From the NCBI GenBank assembly GCA_020161335.1, contig JAIUOJ010000001.1:102809-166808 (forward strand): a stretch of DNA of 64,000 nucleotides, in the 5' to 3' direction. Each line of letters starts with the position of its first letter. Within the stretch, counting starts at the first letter, position 1. Below the pieces are notes generated by a model that worked only from the letters and a program-made list of their open reading frames with translations, was not told where the DNA came from and did no database searches. A program made the position numbers and the translations under genes. Of the stretch, positions 56,625-64,000 are shown in pieces. This stretch comes from Pseudomonadota bacterium. GTDB lineage: Bacteria; Pseudomonadota; Gammaproteobacteria; Xanthomonadales; Xanthomonadaceae.

Positions 56625-57242
56625 ATGTCGCTTTCGCTGACGATCGACCTCAACGACCAGGATCTCGAGCATTTCACCAATGCGCTGAAGGCCGCGCACG
56701 CGGCAGCCGGGAACAAGTCGGCCGAGGAGATCATCCAGGCCGCGGCGGCGCTGCTGGAAGGCGCGCAGAAGGTCAAGACGCCCGACTTCATCCGCGGCCG
56801 CCTCGAGCGCCTGGACGACATGATCGCCATGGTCCGCGACGAGGGCTGGCACCTCGACGACGAGGACAAGCAGCACGTGCTGTCGGCGCTGGTCTACTTC
56901 GCCGATCCCAGCGACGTGATCCCCGACCACGTCCAGGTGCTGGGGTTCCTCGACGACGCGATCATGATCGAGCTGTGCGTGCGCGAGCTGGCGCACGAGC
57001 TCGACGCCTACGAGGATTTCTGCGAGTTCCGCGAGCGCGAGGCGAAGAAGCGCGGCATCGCGCCGTCCGCCGTGGGCCGCACCGACTGGCTGGACAGCCG
57101 CCGCGACGAGCTGGTCGAGCGCATGCACGCGCGCCGCAACCGCGATGGCGGCGAGTTCGGCATCGGCTACGGCAGCAGCAGCGGCTACGGCAAGCCCTCG
57201 TACTCGCGCGCCTGGCGCCCGAGCCTGTTCAAGTTCCGGTGA
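56625..57242 (+). CDS. YkvA/DUF1232-like protein with FGIGYGSSSGY tail
   Basis: The 205-residue product is acidic and helical. Residues 85-115 (HVLSALVYFADPSDVIPDHVQVLGFLDDAIMIELC) match the YkvA/DUF1232 signature (YFADPxDxIPDxxPxxGxxDDAxxL), a helical domain of unknown function often in membrane-associated proteins. The tail (EFGIGYGSSSGYGKPSYSRAWRPSLFKFR) carries the 11-residue motif at 178-188, followed by a basic/aromatic end. The tail would not belong to DUF1232. The start ATG at 56625 is preferred. Its stop overlaps a GTG 15 bp upstream of the ATG chosen for the thioesterase gene. Confidence 0.75.
   Translation: MSLSLTIDLNDQDLEHFTNALKAAHAAAGNKSAEEIIQAAAALLEGAQKVKTPDFIRGRLERLDDMIAMVRDEGWHLDDEDKQHVLSALVYFADPSDVIPDHVQVLGFLDDAIMIELCVRELAHELDAYEDFCEFREREAKKRGIAPSAVGRTDWLDSRRDELVERMHARRNRDGGEFGIGYGSSSGYGKPSYSRAWRPSLFKFR
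57156..57188 (+). repeat. Copy 2 of duplicated 33-bp tail-coding segment
   Basis: It encodes residues 178-188 of the YkvA-like protein (FGIGYGSSSGY) and is nearly identical to 56420-56452. The codons that follow differ, so only this short segment is duplicated. Confidence 0.85.
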
Positions 57243-57253
57243 GCCCAGCGCGG

Positions 57254-57670
57254 ATGTTCCGCGCCGGCGTCACCGTCGATGACCTCAATGCCCTGTCGCG
57301 GAACACCGCGATGGAGCCGCTGGGCATCGTGTTCACCGAGATCGGCCCCGACTACCTGCGCGCCACGATGCCGGTCGATGCGCGTACCCACCAGCCCTAC
57401 GGGTTGCTGCACGGCGGGGCGTCGGTGTTGCTCGCGGAAACGCTGGGCAGCAGTGCCGGCGGGTTGTGCGCCCCCGAGGGGCACGGCGTGGTCGGCATCG
57501 AGATCAACGCCAACCACCTGCGCGGCGTGCGCAGCGGCACCGTCACCGGTACCGCGCGCCCGCTGCACGTGGGCCGCAGCACCCAGGTGTGGGAAATCCG
57601 CATCGAGGACGAGGCCGGCAGGCTGGTCTGCATTTCGCGATTGACGCTGGCGGTGGTGCCGCGCGGCTAG
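57254..57670 (+). CDS. Hotdog-fold thioesterase (YdiI/MenI-PaaI type)
   Basis: The 138-residue product has the hotdog pattern HQPYGLLHGGASVLLAETLGSSAGGLC, with the His-Gly-Gly and the catalytic Glu, preceded by MEPLGIVFTEIGPDYLRATMPVD. It closely resembles YdiI/MenI, which hydrolyses aryl- and acyl-CoA thioesters such as DHNA-CoA. The ATG at 57254 gives the usual spacing to the first strand, as in YdiI; a GTG at 57239 that overlaps the previous stop is an alternative. It follows the YkvA-like gene and could be co-transcribed, without an obvious functional link. Confidence 0.88.
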   Translation: MFRAGVTVDDLNALSRNTAMEPLGIVFTEIGPDYLRATMPVDARTHQPYGLLHGGASVLLAETLGSSAGGLCAPEGHGVVGIEINANHLRGVRSGTVTGTARPLHVGRSTQVWEIRIEDEAGRLVCISRLTLAVVPRG

Positions 57671-57683
57671 TCGCGGGCCGGGG

Positions 57684-59567
57684 CTACCTGCCCGGCGCGC
57701 CCAACGGAATCGCGTTGCCGCGCCCGCCATCCCCGGCGTCCTCGGGCACCGGCGTGCCGTTGCGCCGGGCCAGGTCGCGGAAGCGCGGGTCGTTCCAGTG
57801 ACGCTGGAGGTAGACGTTGTCCAGCAGGCGCAGACCGTAGCTGTCGGCCTGCGCGCGGGCGAGGGCCTGCTCCAGCGCGTCGTACATCAAGGTCTCTTCG
57901 CCGAGCAGCGAGTGCACGTCGGCACGGAGCGCATAGCAGTGGCCGTTGCAGGACCTGTCGACGGCCGCGACCTCGGCCAGGGCCTGTTCGCGACGGCCGC
58001 CGGCGGCATGCGCCTGGGCCATGAGGGAATGCCGCGCCAGGGCATCGCCCTCGCGTTCGGCATGGCCGGCGGCGCGTTCGGGGTGTCCGTCGAGGATCTC
58101 GAGCTCGACCAGCGCGGCGTTGATCCCGGGGTACTGTGGTTCCAGCGACTGCAGCCGGCGCAACGCCTGCCGGGCGTCCCCGTAGCGGCCGAGCGAGGTC
58201 AGGGTGAAGGTCAGCCGGCTCAGGAAGAACGGCCGCATGGGGTCGCTGGCCACCAGCTTGCGTGCGAAGGACAGGGCCTGCTCGTGGCGGCCGCGGTTGC
58301 TCATCTGCGCATACATCGCCGCCAACGCCAGCGGCTCGTCGGGATAACGCGCCAGCGCGTCCTGCGCGACGCGCAGTGCCCCGTCCTCGTCGCGCATCAG
58401 CGAGGACAGCAGGTGGACGTGGGTGAGCATCACCACCGGCGCGGTCGGCGCCAGGGCGTGCGCCCGCTCGAACGCGGCGAGGGCGTTGGCGCGGTAGCGG
58501 GCCTCGGCCTCGGGGTCGTCGACCGTCCGGCTGTAGAGGTTCAGGTGGTTCAGCGCGAGGCCGGCGTAGGCGTAGGCGTAGTTGGGGTCGAGCGCGATGG
58601 CCTGCTCCATCAGCGGCAGCGCCTCGAGGAGCTCCCCGGTGGAACTGCCGCGATGCTTGGTGCGCGCCTGCAGCATCGTCAGGTAGGCCTCGACGTTGCC
58701 GCTGGGCGGCCACTCGTCGAGCAGCCGGCCCGGGTCGACCAGCTGTACGCGCAGCGCGGTCGCCACGGCCCGTGCGATCTCGCCCTGGACCGCGAAGATG
58801 TCGCTGAGCTGGCGGTCGAACGACTGCGCCCAGAGGCTGCGGCCATCCTGCGCGGCGAGCAGGTTGACGCTGATCCGCACGGCGTCGCCCTGGCGCCGCA
58901 CCGAGCCTTCCAGCAGGTGGGCGACCCCCAGCTGGCGGCCGATGGCGTCGCTGGATTCGGCCGACGCCTTGAACCTCGCCGACGAGCTGCGGCCGATCAC
59001 CTTGAGCCCCTGGATGCGCGACAGCCCGGCGATCAGTTCCTCGGTCAGGCCGTCGGCGAAGAAGTCCTGGCCGGCGTCGCCGCTGGTGTTGGCCAGCGGC
59101 AGCACCGCGATCGAGGCCGACGGGACCTGCGCAGGTGCCGCGTCCGCGTCCGGCGCGGCGCCGGGGGTCGCGGCCTCGCCGGCGATCGCGCCGTCGGCGC
59201 CCGTCTCCGCCGCGTCGGGCCGCAGCAGGCGATCGGTCAGCAGCAGCACCAGCGCGATCGACAGCACCGCGACGATCCACTTGTCGAGCCGGCGCCCGGT
59301 CTCGCGGGTGATCGAGGCTTCCGGCGCCACCTCGCTCTCGCGCCGCAGGCCCTCGGGCGTCAGCTCGTAGAACCAGGCGAACGCCAGCCACAGCGGGAAC
59401 CCGAGGCTGGCGGCGAGGATGAACCAGCGCGCGGCGCCTTCGGGCAGGCCGATCGCCGGCGCCAGCTCCGAGATGCCCTGCGCCAGCGCCCAGGCGGCGC
59501 CGACGTAGAGCAGGCCCGCGCGCAGCACGTTGCGCCGCCTGAGTTCGTGCAGGAATGCCTTGAGCAA
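57684..59567 (-). CDS. Membrane TolB/adenylate-cyclase-type TPR protein (TTG start)
   Basis: The 627-residue product begins at TTG 59567, preceded by GGGGAG at 7 bp. It opens LLKAFLHELRRRNVLRAGLLYVGAAWALAQG. Membrane helices follow, then a TolB-like/FlgO domain (IAVLPLANTSGDAGQDFFADGLTEELIAGLSRIQGLKVIGR, with LEGSVRRQGDAVRISVNLL), and TPR-like repeats to the end. Proteins with this RRNV...Y(V/A)xxW signature are widespread in xanthomonads; they are often linked to adenylate cyclase-type or winged-helix regulators, but function is unknown. A gap of 108 bp separates it from the divergent acyltransferase gene. Confidence 0.85.
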   Translation of the reverse strand: MLKAFLHELRRRNVLRAGLLYVGAAWALAQGISELAPAIGLPEGAARWFILAASLGFPLWLAFAWFYELTPEGLRRESEVAPEASITRETGRRLDKWIVAVLSIALVLLLTDRLLRPDAAETGADGAIAGEAATPGAAPDADAAPAQVPSASIAVLPLANTSGDAGQDFFADGLTEELIAGLSRIQGLKVIGRSSSARFKASAESSDAIGRQLGVAHLLEGSVRRQGDAVRISVNLLAAQDGRSLWAQSFDRQLSDIFAVQGEIARAVATALRVQLVDPGRLLDEWPPSGNVEAYLTMLQARTKHRGSSTGELLEALPLMEQAIALDPNYAYAYAGLALNHLNLYSRTVDDPEAEARYRANALAAFERAHALAPTAPVVMLTHVHLLSSLMRDEDGALRVAQDALARYPDEPLALAAMYAQMSNRGRHEQALSFARKLVASDPMRPFFLSRLTFTLTSLGRYGDARQALRRLQSLEPQYPGINAALVELEILDGHPERAAGHAEREGDALARHSLMAQAHAAGGRREQALAEVAAVDRSCNGHCYALRADVHSLLGEETLMYDALEQALARAQADSYGLRLLDNVYLQRHWNDPRFRDLARRNGTPVPEDAGDGGRGNAIPLGAPGR

Positions 59568-59675
59568 GCGGTTCTCCCCGAGAGTCCGCCGGTCCCCCGG
59601 GCCATTGAAGCACCGATCGCCGACGCGCGCACCCGTTGCTGGCGGGCCCCGGGGGGCTTTCTGTATCGTGCGCGC

Positions 59676-60467
59676 ATGTCCACTCCCCCCCGTTCCGGCG
59701 ACGGCCCGGCCGTGCGTGCGCTGCGCTATGCGCTGCGCGTGCCGTTCCTGCTGTGGCACGTGTTCGTGCACCTGCCGGTGACCCTGCTGTTGATGGCGCC
59801 GCCGTGGGGCGGCCATCGCCTGGCCGGCGGCGAGCGCCTGGACCATCGCATGGTGCGCTGGTGGTCGAGCGGGATGATGCGCGTGTTCGGCATGCGCACG
59901 CGCCGCGTCGGCACGCCGATGCCGGGCGCGGTGCTGTTCGTGGCCAACCACGTCAGCTGGATCGACATCGTGGCGCTGCACAGCCAGCGGATGATGGGGT
60001 TCGTGGCCAAGCGCGAAATCGCCGGCTGGCCGGTCGTGGGCTGGCTGGCCGCCCGCGGCGAGACGATCTTCCACCAGCGCGGCAGCCAGGAATCGCTCGG
60101 CGGGGTGCTGCACGAGATGCTGGCGCGGCTGCGCGAGGGACGCGCGGTCGGCGTGTTCCCGGAGGGGCGCACGCGCGATGGCCATGCGATCGGTCCGTTC
60201 CATGCGCGGATCTTCTTGGCCGCGGTCGAGGCCGGCGTGCCGGTGCAGCCGGTGGCGCTGCGCTATGGCGAGCACGCCGACGCGCAGGCGATCGTGGCCT
60301 TCGCGCCCGGCGAGAGTTTCTTCGCCAACTTCCTGCGCCTGCTCGGCGAGCCGGTGCGTCCGGCGGAAGTGGTGTTCCTGGCGCCGATCGGCCCGGGCGA
60401 TGCCGAGGGTCGCCGGCGGATCGCCGAGACCGCGCGCGAACGCATCGTCGCGGCGATGGCGCCGTGA
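59676..60467 (+). CDS. 1-acyl-sn-glycerol-3-phosphate acyltransferase-like protein
   Basis: The 263-residue protein has an N-terminal membrane helix (LRVPFLLWHVFVHLPVTLLLM), PlsC block I NHVSWIDIVA with His92 and Asp97, and block III VFPEGRTRDG (FPEG at 161-164). It is expected to acylate lysophosphatidic acid or a related lipid at the inner membrane. The basic VAKREIAGWPVVGWLAA region is canonical. The start ATG 59676 is chosen. Its stop overlaps the next gene (GTGA), which encodes an esterase-like hydrolase. Confidence 0.92.
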   Translation: MSTPPRSGDGPAVRALRYALRVPFLLWHVFVHLPVTLLLMAPPWGGHRLAGGERLDHRMVRWWSSGMMRVFGMRTRRVGTPMPGAVLFVANHVSWIDIVALHSQRMMGFVAKREIAGWPVVGWLAARGETIFHQRGSQESLGGVLHEMLARLREGRAVGVFPEGRTRDGHAIGPFHARIFLAAVEAGVPVQPVALRYGEHADAQAIVAFAPGESFFANFLRLLGEPVRPAEVVFLAPIGPGDAEGRRRIAETARERIVAAMAP

Positions 60468-61498
60468 ACCCCGGCGGCGTCGCGACGGCGCACCCGCGGC
60501 CGGCCGACGGCACGCCGCCCGCGTTCGCGCCGCCGCGCTGGCTGCGCAGCCCGCACCTGCAGACCGTGCTCGCGACCAGTCCCTGGCGGCGCCGGCGCGG
60601 TGCGCAGGCGCTGGCCGCGACCGGTGCGGTGACCACCGAGCACCTCGTCGACGGCGGCGACGGCATCCGCCTGCACGGCCTGCACAGCGCGGTGCCCGGC
60701 GTGGCGCCGCGCGGGCTGGCGCTGCTGCTGCACGGCTGGGAAGGCAGCGCGGAATCGAGCTACATGCGGCTGACGGCGGCGCACCTGCTGGCCCGTGGCT
60801 ACGCCGTGTTCCGCCTCAACTTCCGCGACCACGGCGACACCCACCACCTCAACCCCGACATCTTCCATTCCTGCCGCATCGAGGAAGTGGTGCACGCGGC
60901 CGGCGACATCGCGCGCCGGTTCGCGCACGCGCCGATGCGCGTCGCAGGCTATTCGCTGGGCGGCAACTTCGCGCTGCGGCTGGCGCTGCGCGCGCCCGAG
61001 GCCGGCCTGCCGCTGGCGCGGGTGGCGGCGGTGTGCCCGGTGCTCGACCCGGCGCGGACGATGCGCAAGATGGAAGACGGGCTGTGGTTCTACATGCGCT
61101 ACTTCGAGCGCAAGTGGCGCGGCTCGCTGCAGCGCAAGCGCGCGCTGTTCCCCGACCGCCACGATTTCGACGACACCACGCTGCGTCTTGGCATGCGCGA
61201 GCTCACCGAATGGCTGGTGCAGCGGCACACCGACCTGGGCACGCTCGACAACTACTTCGACGGCTACTCGGTCGCCGGCGACCGGCTGGCGCGGCTGCAG
61301 GTGCCGGCCGACATCCTGATGGCGGCCGACGACCCGGTGATCCCGGTGGACGAGTTCCGCGCGCTGTCGCTGCCGGCGCAGGCCCGGGTGCAGATCGTGC
61401 CCTGGGGCGGGCACTGCGGGTTCCTCGAGAACGCGCGCTTCGACGGCTTCGCCGAACGCTGGATCGCCGACCGTCTGGCCGCGGCCGGCGACGCCTGA
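60464..61498 (+). CDS. YheT-family alpha/beta hydrolase
   Basis: The 344-residue product begins at a GTG (60464) overlapping the acyltransferase stop. The YheT pattern is visible: PPRWLRSPHLQTVLATSPWRRR, LHGWEGSAESSYM, NFRDHGDTHHLN and the elbow GYSLGGNF with Ser164. The relay Asp lies in MAADDPVIP and the His in PWGGHCGFLEN. The family hydrolyses short acyl esters in vitro; physiological substrates are unknown. The coupling with a lysophospholipid acyltransferase suggests lipid metabolism, as inference. Confidence 0.9.
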   Translation: MNPGGVATAHPRPADGTPPAFAPPRWLRSPHLQTVLATSPWRRRRGAQALAATGAVTTEHLVDGGDGIRLHGLHSAVPGVAPRGLALLLHGWEGSAESSYMRLTAAHLLARGYAVFRLNFRDHGDTHHLNPDIFHSCRIEEVVHAAGDIARRFAHAPMRVAGYSLGGNFALRLALRAPEAGLPLARVAAVCPVLDPARTMRKMEDGLWFYMRYFERKWRGSLQRKRALFPDRHDFDDTTLRLGMRELTEWLVQRHTDLGTLDNYFDGYSVAGDRLARLQVPADILMAADDPVIPVDEFRALSLPAQARVQIVPWGGHCGFLENARFDGFAERWIADRLAAAGDA

Positions 61499-61507
61499 CC
61501 CCGGACC

Positions 61508-61524
61508 GCGGCGGTCGCCGCCGC
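61508..61524. other. GC-rich hairpin in the intergenic region before the TPR gene
   Basis: A 7-bp perfect stem (GCGGCGG, CCGCCGC) has a TCG loop, 10 bp after the YheT stop. It is followed by TACAAT (61525-61530), which resembles a -10 box but lacks a clear -35. It may reduce read-through. No U-run follows. Confidence 0.35.
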
Positions 61525-61570
61525 TACAATCACCGGTCCGCCGGTTCCGGCGTCGTTGCACGCATCCGCC

Positions 61571-63652
61571 ATGCAGGAACAGATCTACGAGGCGCTGCGC
61601 CGCGGCGCGCACGATCAGGCGCTGGCGCTGGCGCGCGATGCGGTCGCGGCCGACCCGCAGGGCGCGCGCCCGCAGCTGTGGCTGGCGATGGCGTCACGGG
61701 CCGCGGGCCTGGACGACGATGCGATGGCGGCGATCGACCGCGCCATCGCGCGCGCGCCGGACGATGCCGACCTGCACTTCCACCGCGCCGGCCTGCTGCT
61801 GGGCCGCAGCGATGTCGACGGCGCGCAGTCGGCGCTGTCGGCCTCGGTCACGCTCGACCCCAACCTGTTCGGCGCCTACATCCTGCAGGCGCAGCTGGCG
61901 CTGGGCCGCGGCGACCTCGACGAGGCCGAGCGCCAGGGCCGGCTGGCGGCGCGGCTCGCGCCCGAGCACCCCTGGTCGCGCACCATCGATGGCATGGTCG
62001 CGCTGCGCCGCGGCCGCCACGACGACGCGCTGGCGCTGCTGTCGCAGGCCGCCGCGCAGGCGCCGGACGACGCGCAGGTCATGCATGCGCTCGGCTTCGC
62101 CTACCTCGGCACGGGCCACCTCGCCTTCGCCGAGCAGGCGTTCCGCAAGCTGCTCGACCGCTCGCCCGATGCCGCGGCGCTGCGCACCCTGCTGGCGCAG
62201 GTGGTGCGCGGCCAGGGCCGGTCCGGCGAGGCGGTCGACCTGCTGCAGCCGCTGGCGGATGCGCCCGACACCGCGTCGCCGGCGCTGCTGCGCCACGCCG
62301 GCGGCCTGGCGCTGGAGGCGGGGCGCCAGGCGCAGGCCCTGCCGTGGCTGCGCGCGGCGTTCGCCGCCGAGCCGGAAGATCCGGTCGTGCTCGGCCTGCT
62401 GATGGAGGCCTGGGGCCGCGAGCAGCGTGTCGACGAGGCCAGCGACACGCTGGAGGCCGCACTGGCCACGTCGCCGCAGGCCGAACGCCTGTGGCGCGCG
62501 CGCCTGTCGCTGGAGCGCGTCGATGGCGAGGGCGTGGACGGCCTGATCGGGCGCTGGCAGTCGGCCATGCCCGGCCACGTGCCCGCGCTGGAGGCGGAAC
62601 TGGAGCGCCGCTCGGTGCTGGGCGATCCCGCGGCTGCCGAAGCGGTGGCGCGCGAGATCGTCGCGCGGCAGCCCCTGCACCTCGGGGCCCAGGGATATCT
62701 GATCGACCGGCTGGCGTCGCGCGATGCCGACGCGGCGGTGGCCTACGTTGAAGGGCTGCTCGCCACGACGGGCGAGGCGACCGGCGAGCGTCGCGTGCTG
62801 CGGCATTGGCTGGGCCTGGCGCAGGACCGCGCCGGGCATCCCGCGCGTGCGGTGGAGACCTGGCTGGCGATCGCGACCGACGAAGCGGCGCAGCGCCTGC
62901 CGCTGCTGGATCCGTCACCACCATCGCCGCGGCCCCTGCCACCGCTGGCCGAGGTTGCCGTGCCCGCGCCGGCGACGGTGTTCCTGTACGGCCCGCCGGG
63001 ATCGCGGGTCGAACAACTGGCGGTGGTGCTGCGGGGCGCCGTGCCGGCCTTCCGCGACGACCGCTTCGGCCCCAATCCGCCGCCGGACGCGCTGCAGAAC
63101 TACAACACGCCGCGCCAGTTGGCATCGGGTGAACTCGCGACGGGCGACGTCGCCGACAGCTGGCGCGCGCACCTCGCCGCGCGCGGCCTGGACGAGCGCG
63201 AGACGATCGACTGGCTGCCATGGTGGGACAACAGCCTGCTGCCGGTGCTGCGCGAACGTTTCCCGCACGCCAGCGTGCTGCTCGCGCTGCGCGACCCGCG
63301 CGACATGCTGCTCGACTGGCTGGTGTACGGCGCGCCGGCGCCGCTGCGCATCACCTCGCTGAAGGCCGCCGCCGGCTGGCTGAGCATCGGCCTCAACCAG
63401 CTGGCGCAGCTGCACGAGGACGACCTGTTCGCGCACCACCTGCTGAAGCTGGACGGCATCGAAGCCGACGCGCCGGCGCTGGTCGCGGCCGTGTCCGAGG
63501 CGCTGCGCACGCCGCTGCCGGCACTGCCGCCGGGCGTGCTCGGTCCGCCGCGCTTCCCGTCCGGTCACTGGCGCCGCTACGCCGAGGCATTGGCGGAGCC
63601 GTTCGCGATGCTCAGGCCGGTGGCCAGGCGCCTCGGCTATCCTGACGCCTGA
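61571..63652 (+). CDS. TPR protein with C-terminal sulfotransferase-like domain
   Basis: The 693-residue product has many tetratricopeptide repeats from residue 1 to about 420 (e.g. AIDRAIARAPDDADLHFHRAGLLLGRSDVDGAQSALSASVTLDPN). The rest resembles the sulfotransferase part of bacterial TPR-sulfotransferases: VFLYGPPGSRVEQLAVVLRGAVPAF in place of the PAPS loop, and LLALRDPRDMLLDWLVYG for the 3'-phosphate binding strand. The PAPS loop lacks the usual Ser-Gly-Thr-Thr and looks degenerate, so catalytic activity is uncertain. Start ATG 61571 is chosen; an upstream ATG at 61556 is also possible. Confidence 0.82.
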   Translation: MQEQIYEALRRGAHDQALALARDAVAADPQGARPQLWLAMASRAAGLDDDAMAAIDRAIARAPDDADLHFHRAGLLLGRSDVDGAQSALSASVTLDPNLFGAYILQAQLALGRGDLDEAERQGRLAARLAPEHPWSRTIDGMVALRRGRHDDALALLSQAAAQAPDDAQVMHALGFAYLGTGHLAFAEQAFRKLLDRSPDAAALRTLLAQVVRGQGRSGEAVDLLQPLADAPDTASPALLRHAGGLALEAGRQAQALPWLRAAFAAEPEDPVVLGLLMEAWGREQRVDEASDTLEAALATSPQAERLWRARLSLERVDGEGVDGLIGRWQSAMPGHVPALEAELERRSVLGDPAAAEAVAREIVARQPLHLGAQGYLIDRLASRDADAAVAYVEGLLATTGEATGERRVLRHWLGLAQDRAGHPARAVETWLAIATDEAAQRLPLLDPSPPSPRPLPPLAEVAVPAPATVFLYGPPGSRVEQLAVVLRGAVPAFRDDRFGPNPPPDALQNYNTPRQLASGELATGDVADSWRAHLAARGLDERETIDWLPWWDNSLLPVLRERFPHASVLLALRDPRDMLLDWLVYGAPAPLRITSLKAAAGWLSIGLNQLAQLHEDDLFAHHLLKLDGIEADAPALVAAVSEALRTPLPALPPGVLGPPRFPSGHWRRYAEALAEPFAMLRPVARRLGYPDA

Positions 63653-63673
63653 CCGGCGCGACGGAGGACGGCG

Positions 63674-64000
63674 ATGGAGATCCGCAGCGACAGCTTCGAA
63701 CACCGCGGCCGCATCCCCGCGGACTTCGCGATGGGCGCGGCGGACGGCTTCGGCGGCAACCGCAACCCGCACCTGGCCTGGGACGGCGTGCCCGACGGCA
63801 CGCGATCGTTCGCGCTGCTGTGCATCGACACCGACGCGCCCACCGATCCGACGCTCGCCGGCAAGGCCGGCGTCGAGATTCCGGTTGCGCACCCGCGCGG
63901 CGATTTCGTGCACTGGGCGATGGTGGACGTCGCGGCAGACGTGCGCGCGATCGCCGCGGGCAGCGCCAGCGAGGGCGTGGTCAAGCGCGGCAAGGCGACG
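63674..64000 (+). CDS. YbhB/YbcL-family (PEBP-like) protein, 3' end beyond window
   Basis: The first 109 codons of a Raf kinase inhibitor-like (phosphatidylethanolamine-binding) protein are present. FGGNRNPHLAWDGVPDGTRSFALLCIDTDAP matches the family block (NxSPxLxWxxxPxxxxSxxLxxxDxDAP), and DFVHWAMVDVAADV is the conserved HW strand. Bacterial YbhB-type members are cytosolic and bind small anions; their role is unclear. Start ATG 63674 is 21 bp after the TPR gene, with GAGG upstream, so it may be in the same operon. Confidence 0.88.
   Translation, partial: MEIRSDSFEHRGRIPADFAMGAADGFGGNRNPHLAWDGVPDGTRSFALLCIDTDAPTDPTLAGKAGVEIPVAHPRGDFVHWAMVDVAADVRAIAAGSASEGVVKRGKAT

Overview
This window is a 64 kb piece of a GC-rich gammaproteobacterial chromosome, most likely from the Xanthomonadaceae (Lysobacter/Luteimonas-like). 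The evidence is the very high GC and GC3, the FecI-FecR-TonB receptor cassette, the aceB-aceA pair with a LysR regulator, and many short overlapping gene pairs (ATGA/GTGA). I see no rRNA, tRNA, CRISPR array, phage or integrase. The one repeat that looks mobile is a MITE-like element of about 150 bp near 18.4-18.5 kb. The taxonomic assignment is inference; no marker gene was searched.

Layout. 1-3.0 kb: a degenerate MocR-type regulator (cut by the window edge) and gabT. 3.3-5.0 kb: bioH-bioC (pimeloyl-ACP synthesis). 5.1-8.6 kb: small exported proteins, an NTF2-like protein, YdcF and a PLP-dependent dehydratase. 8.7-8.9 kb: a candidate structured RNA ending in a strong terminator. 9.1-11.0 kb: mnmG. 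11.1-17.5 kb: a divergent thiol/sulfide-responsive locus built on face-to-face promoters. One arm is rhodanese-ArsR-AhpD; the other is DUF2892-adaptor-RND pump-small ORF-TrxC. The ArsR protein has Cys41 and Cys107, as in the persulfide sensors SqrR/BigR. 17.7-26.4 kb: membrane and redox small proteins, hemerythrin, a DsbB-like protein, tex, a pseudouridine synthase, arfB and an acyltransferase. 26.4-31.3 kb: a TonB receptor with FecR and an ECF sigma factor. 31.4-33.3 kb: an exported fusion of cyanophycinase and isoaspartyl peptidase. 33.4-35.0 kb: a two-gene cell-envelope operon. 35.1-39.2 kb: LysR, aceB and aceA (glyoxylate shunt). 39.4-41.8 kb: a lipase-fold protein followed by an ankyrin lipoprotein, resembling an effector/immunity pair. 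42.0-45.2 kb: ggt and two exported proteins. 45.3-50.5 kb: a MacB-like ABC operon with three consecutive periplasmic adaptors. 50.7-53.0 kb: a Ycf46-like AAA ATPase and a ParA-like ATPase. 53.1-56.1 kb: sixA-yceI-phospholipase D, translationally coupled. 56.3-57.7 kb: two neighbouring proteins that share a FGIGYGSSSGY tail, plus a hotdog thioesterase. 57.7-64 kb: a TolB/TPR membrane protein, acyltransferase, YheT-like hydrolase, a TPR-sulfotransferase-like protein and the start of a PEBP protein.

The most interesting places are the SqrR/BigR-like divergent locus, the cyanophycinase/isoaspartyl peptidase fusion, the triple-adaptor ABC operon, the lipase-ankyrin pair, the shared GIGYGSSSGY tail and the structured RNA before mnmG. 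All functional calls come from reading the sequence; no database search was possible.
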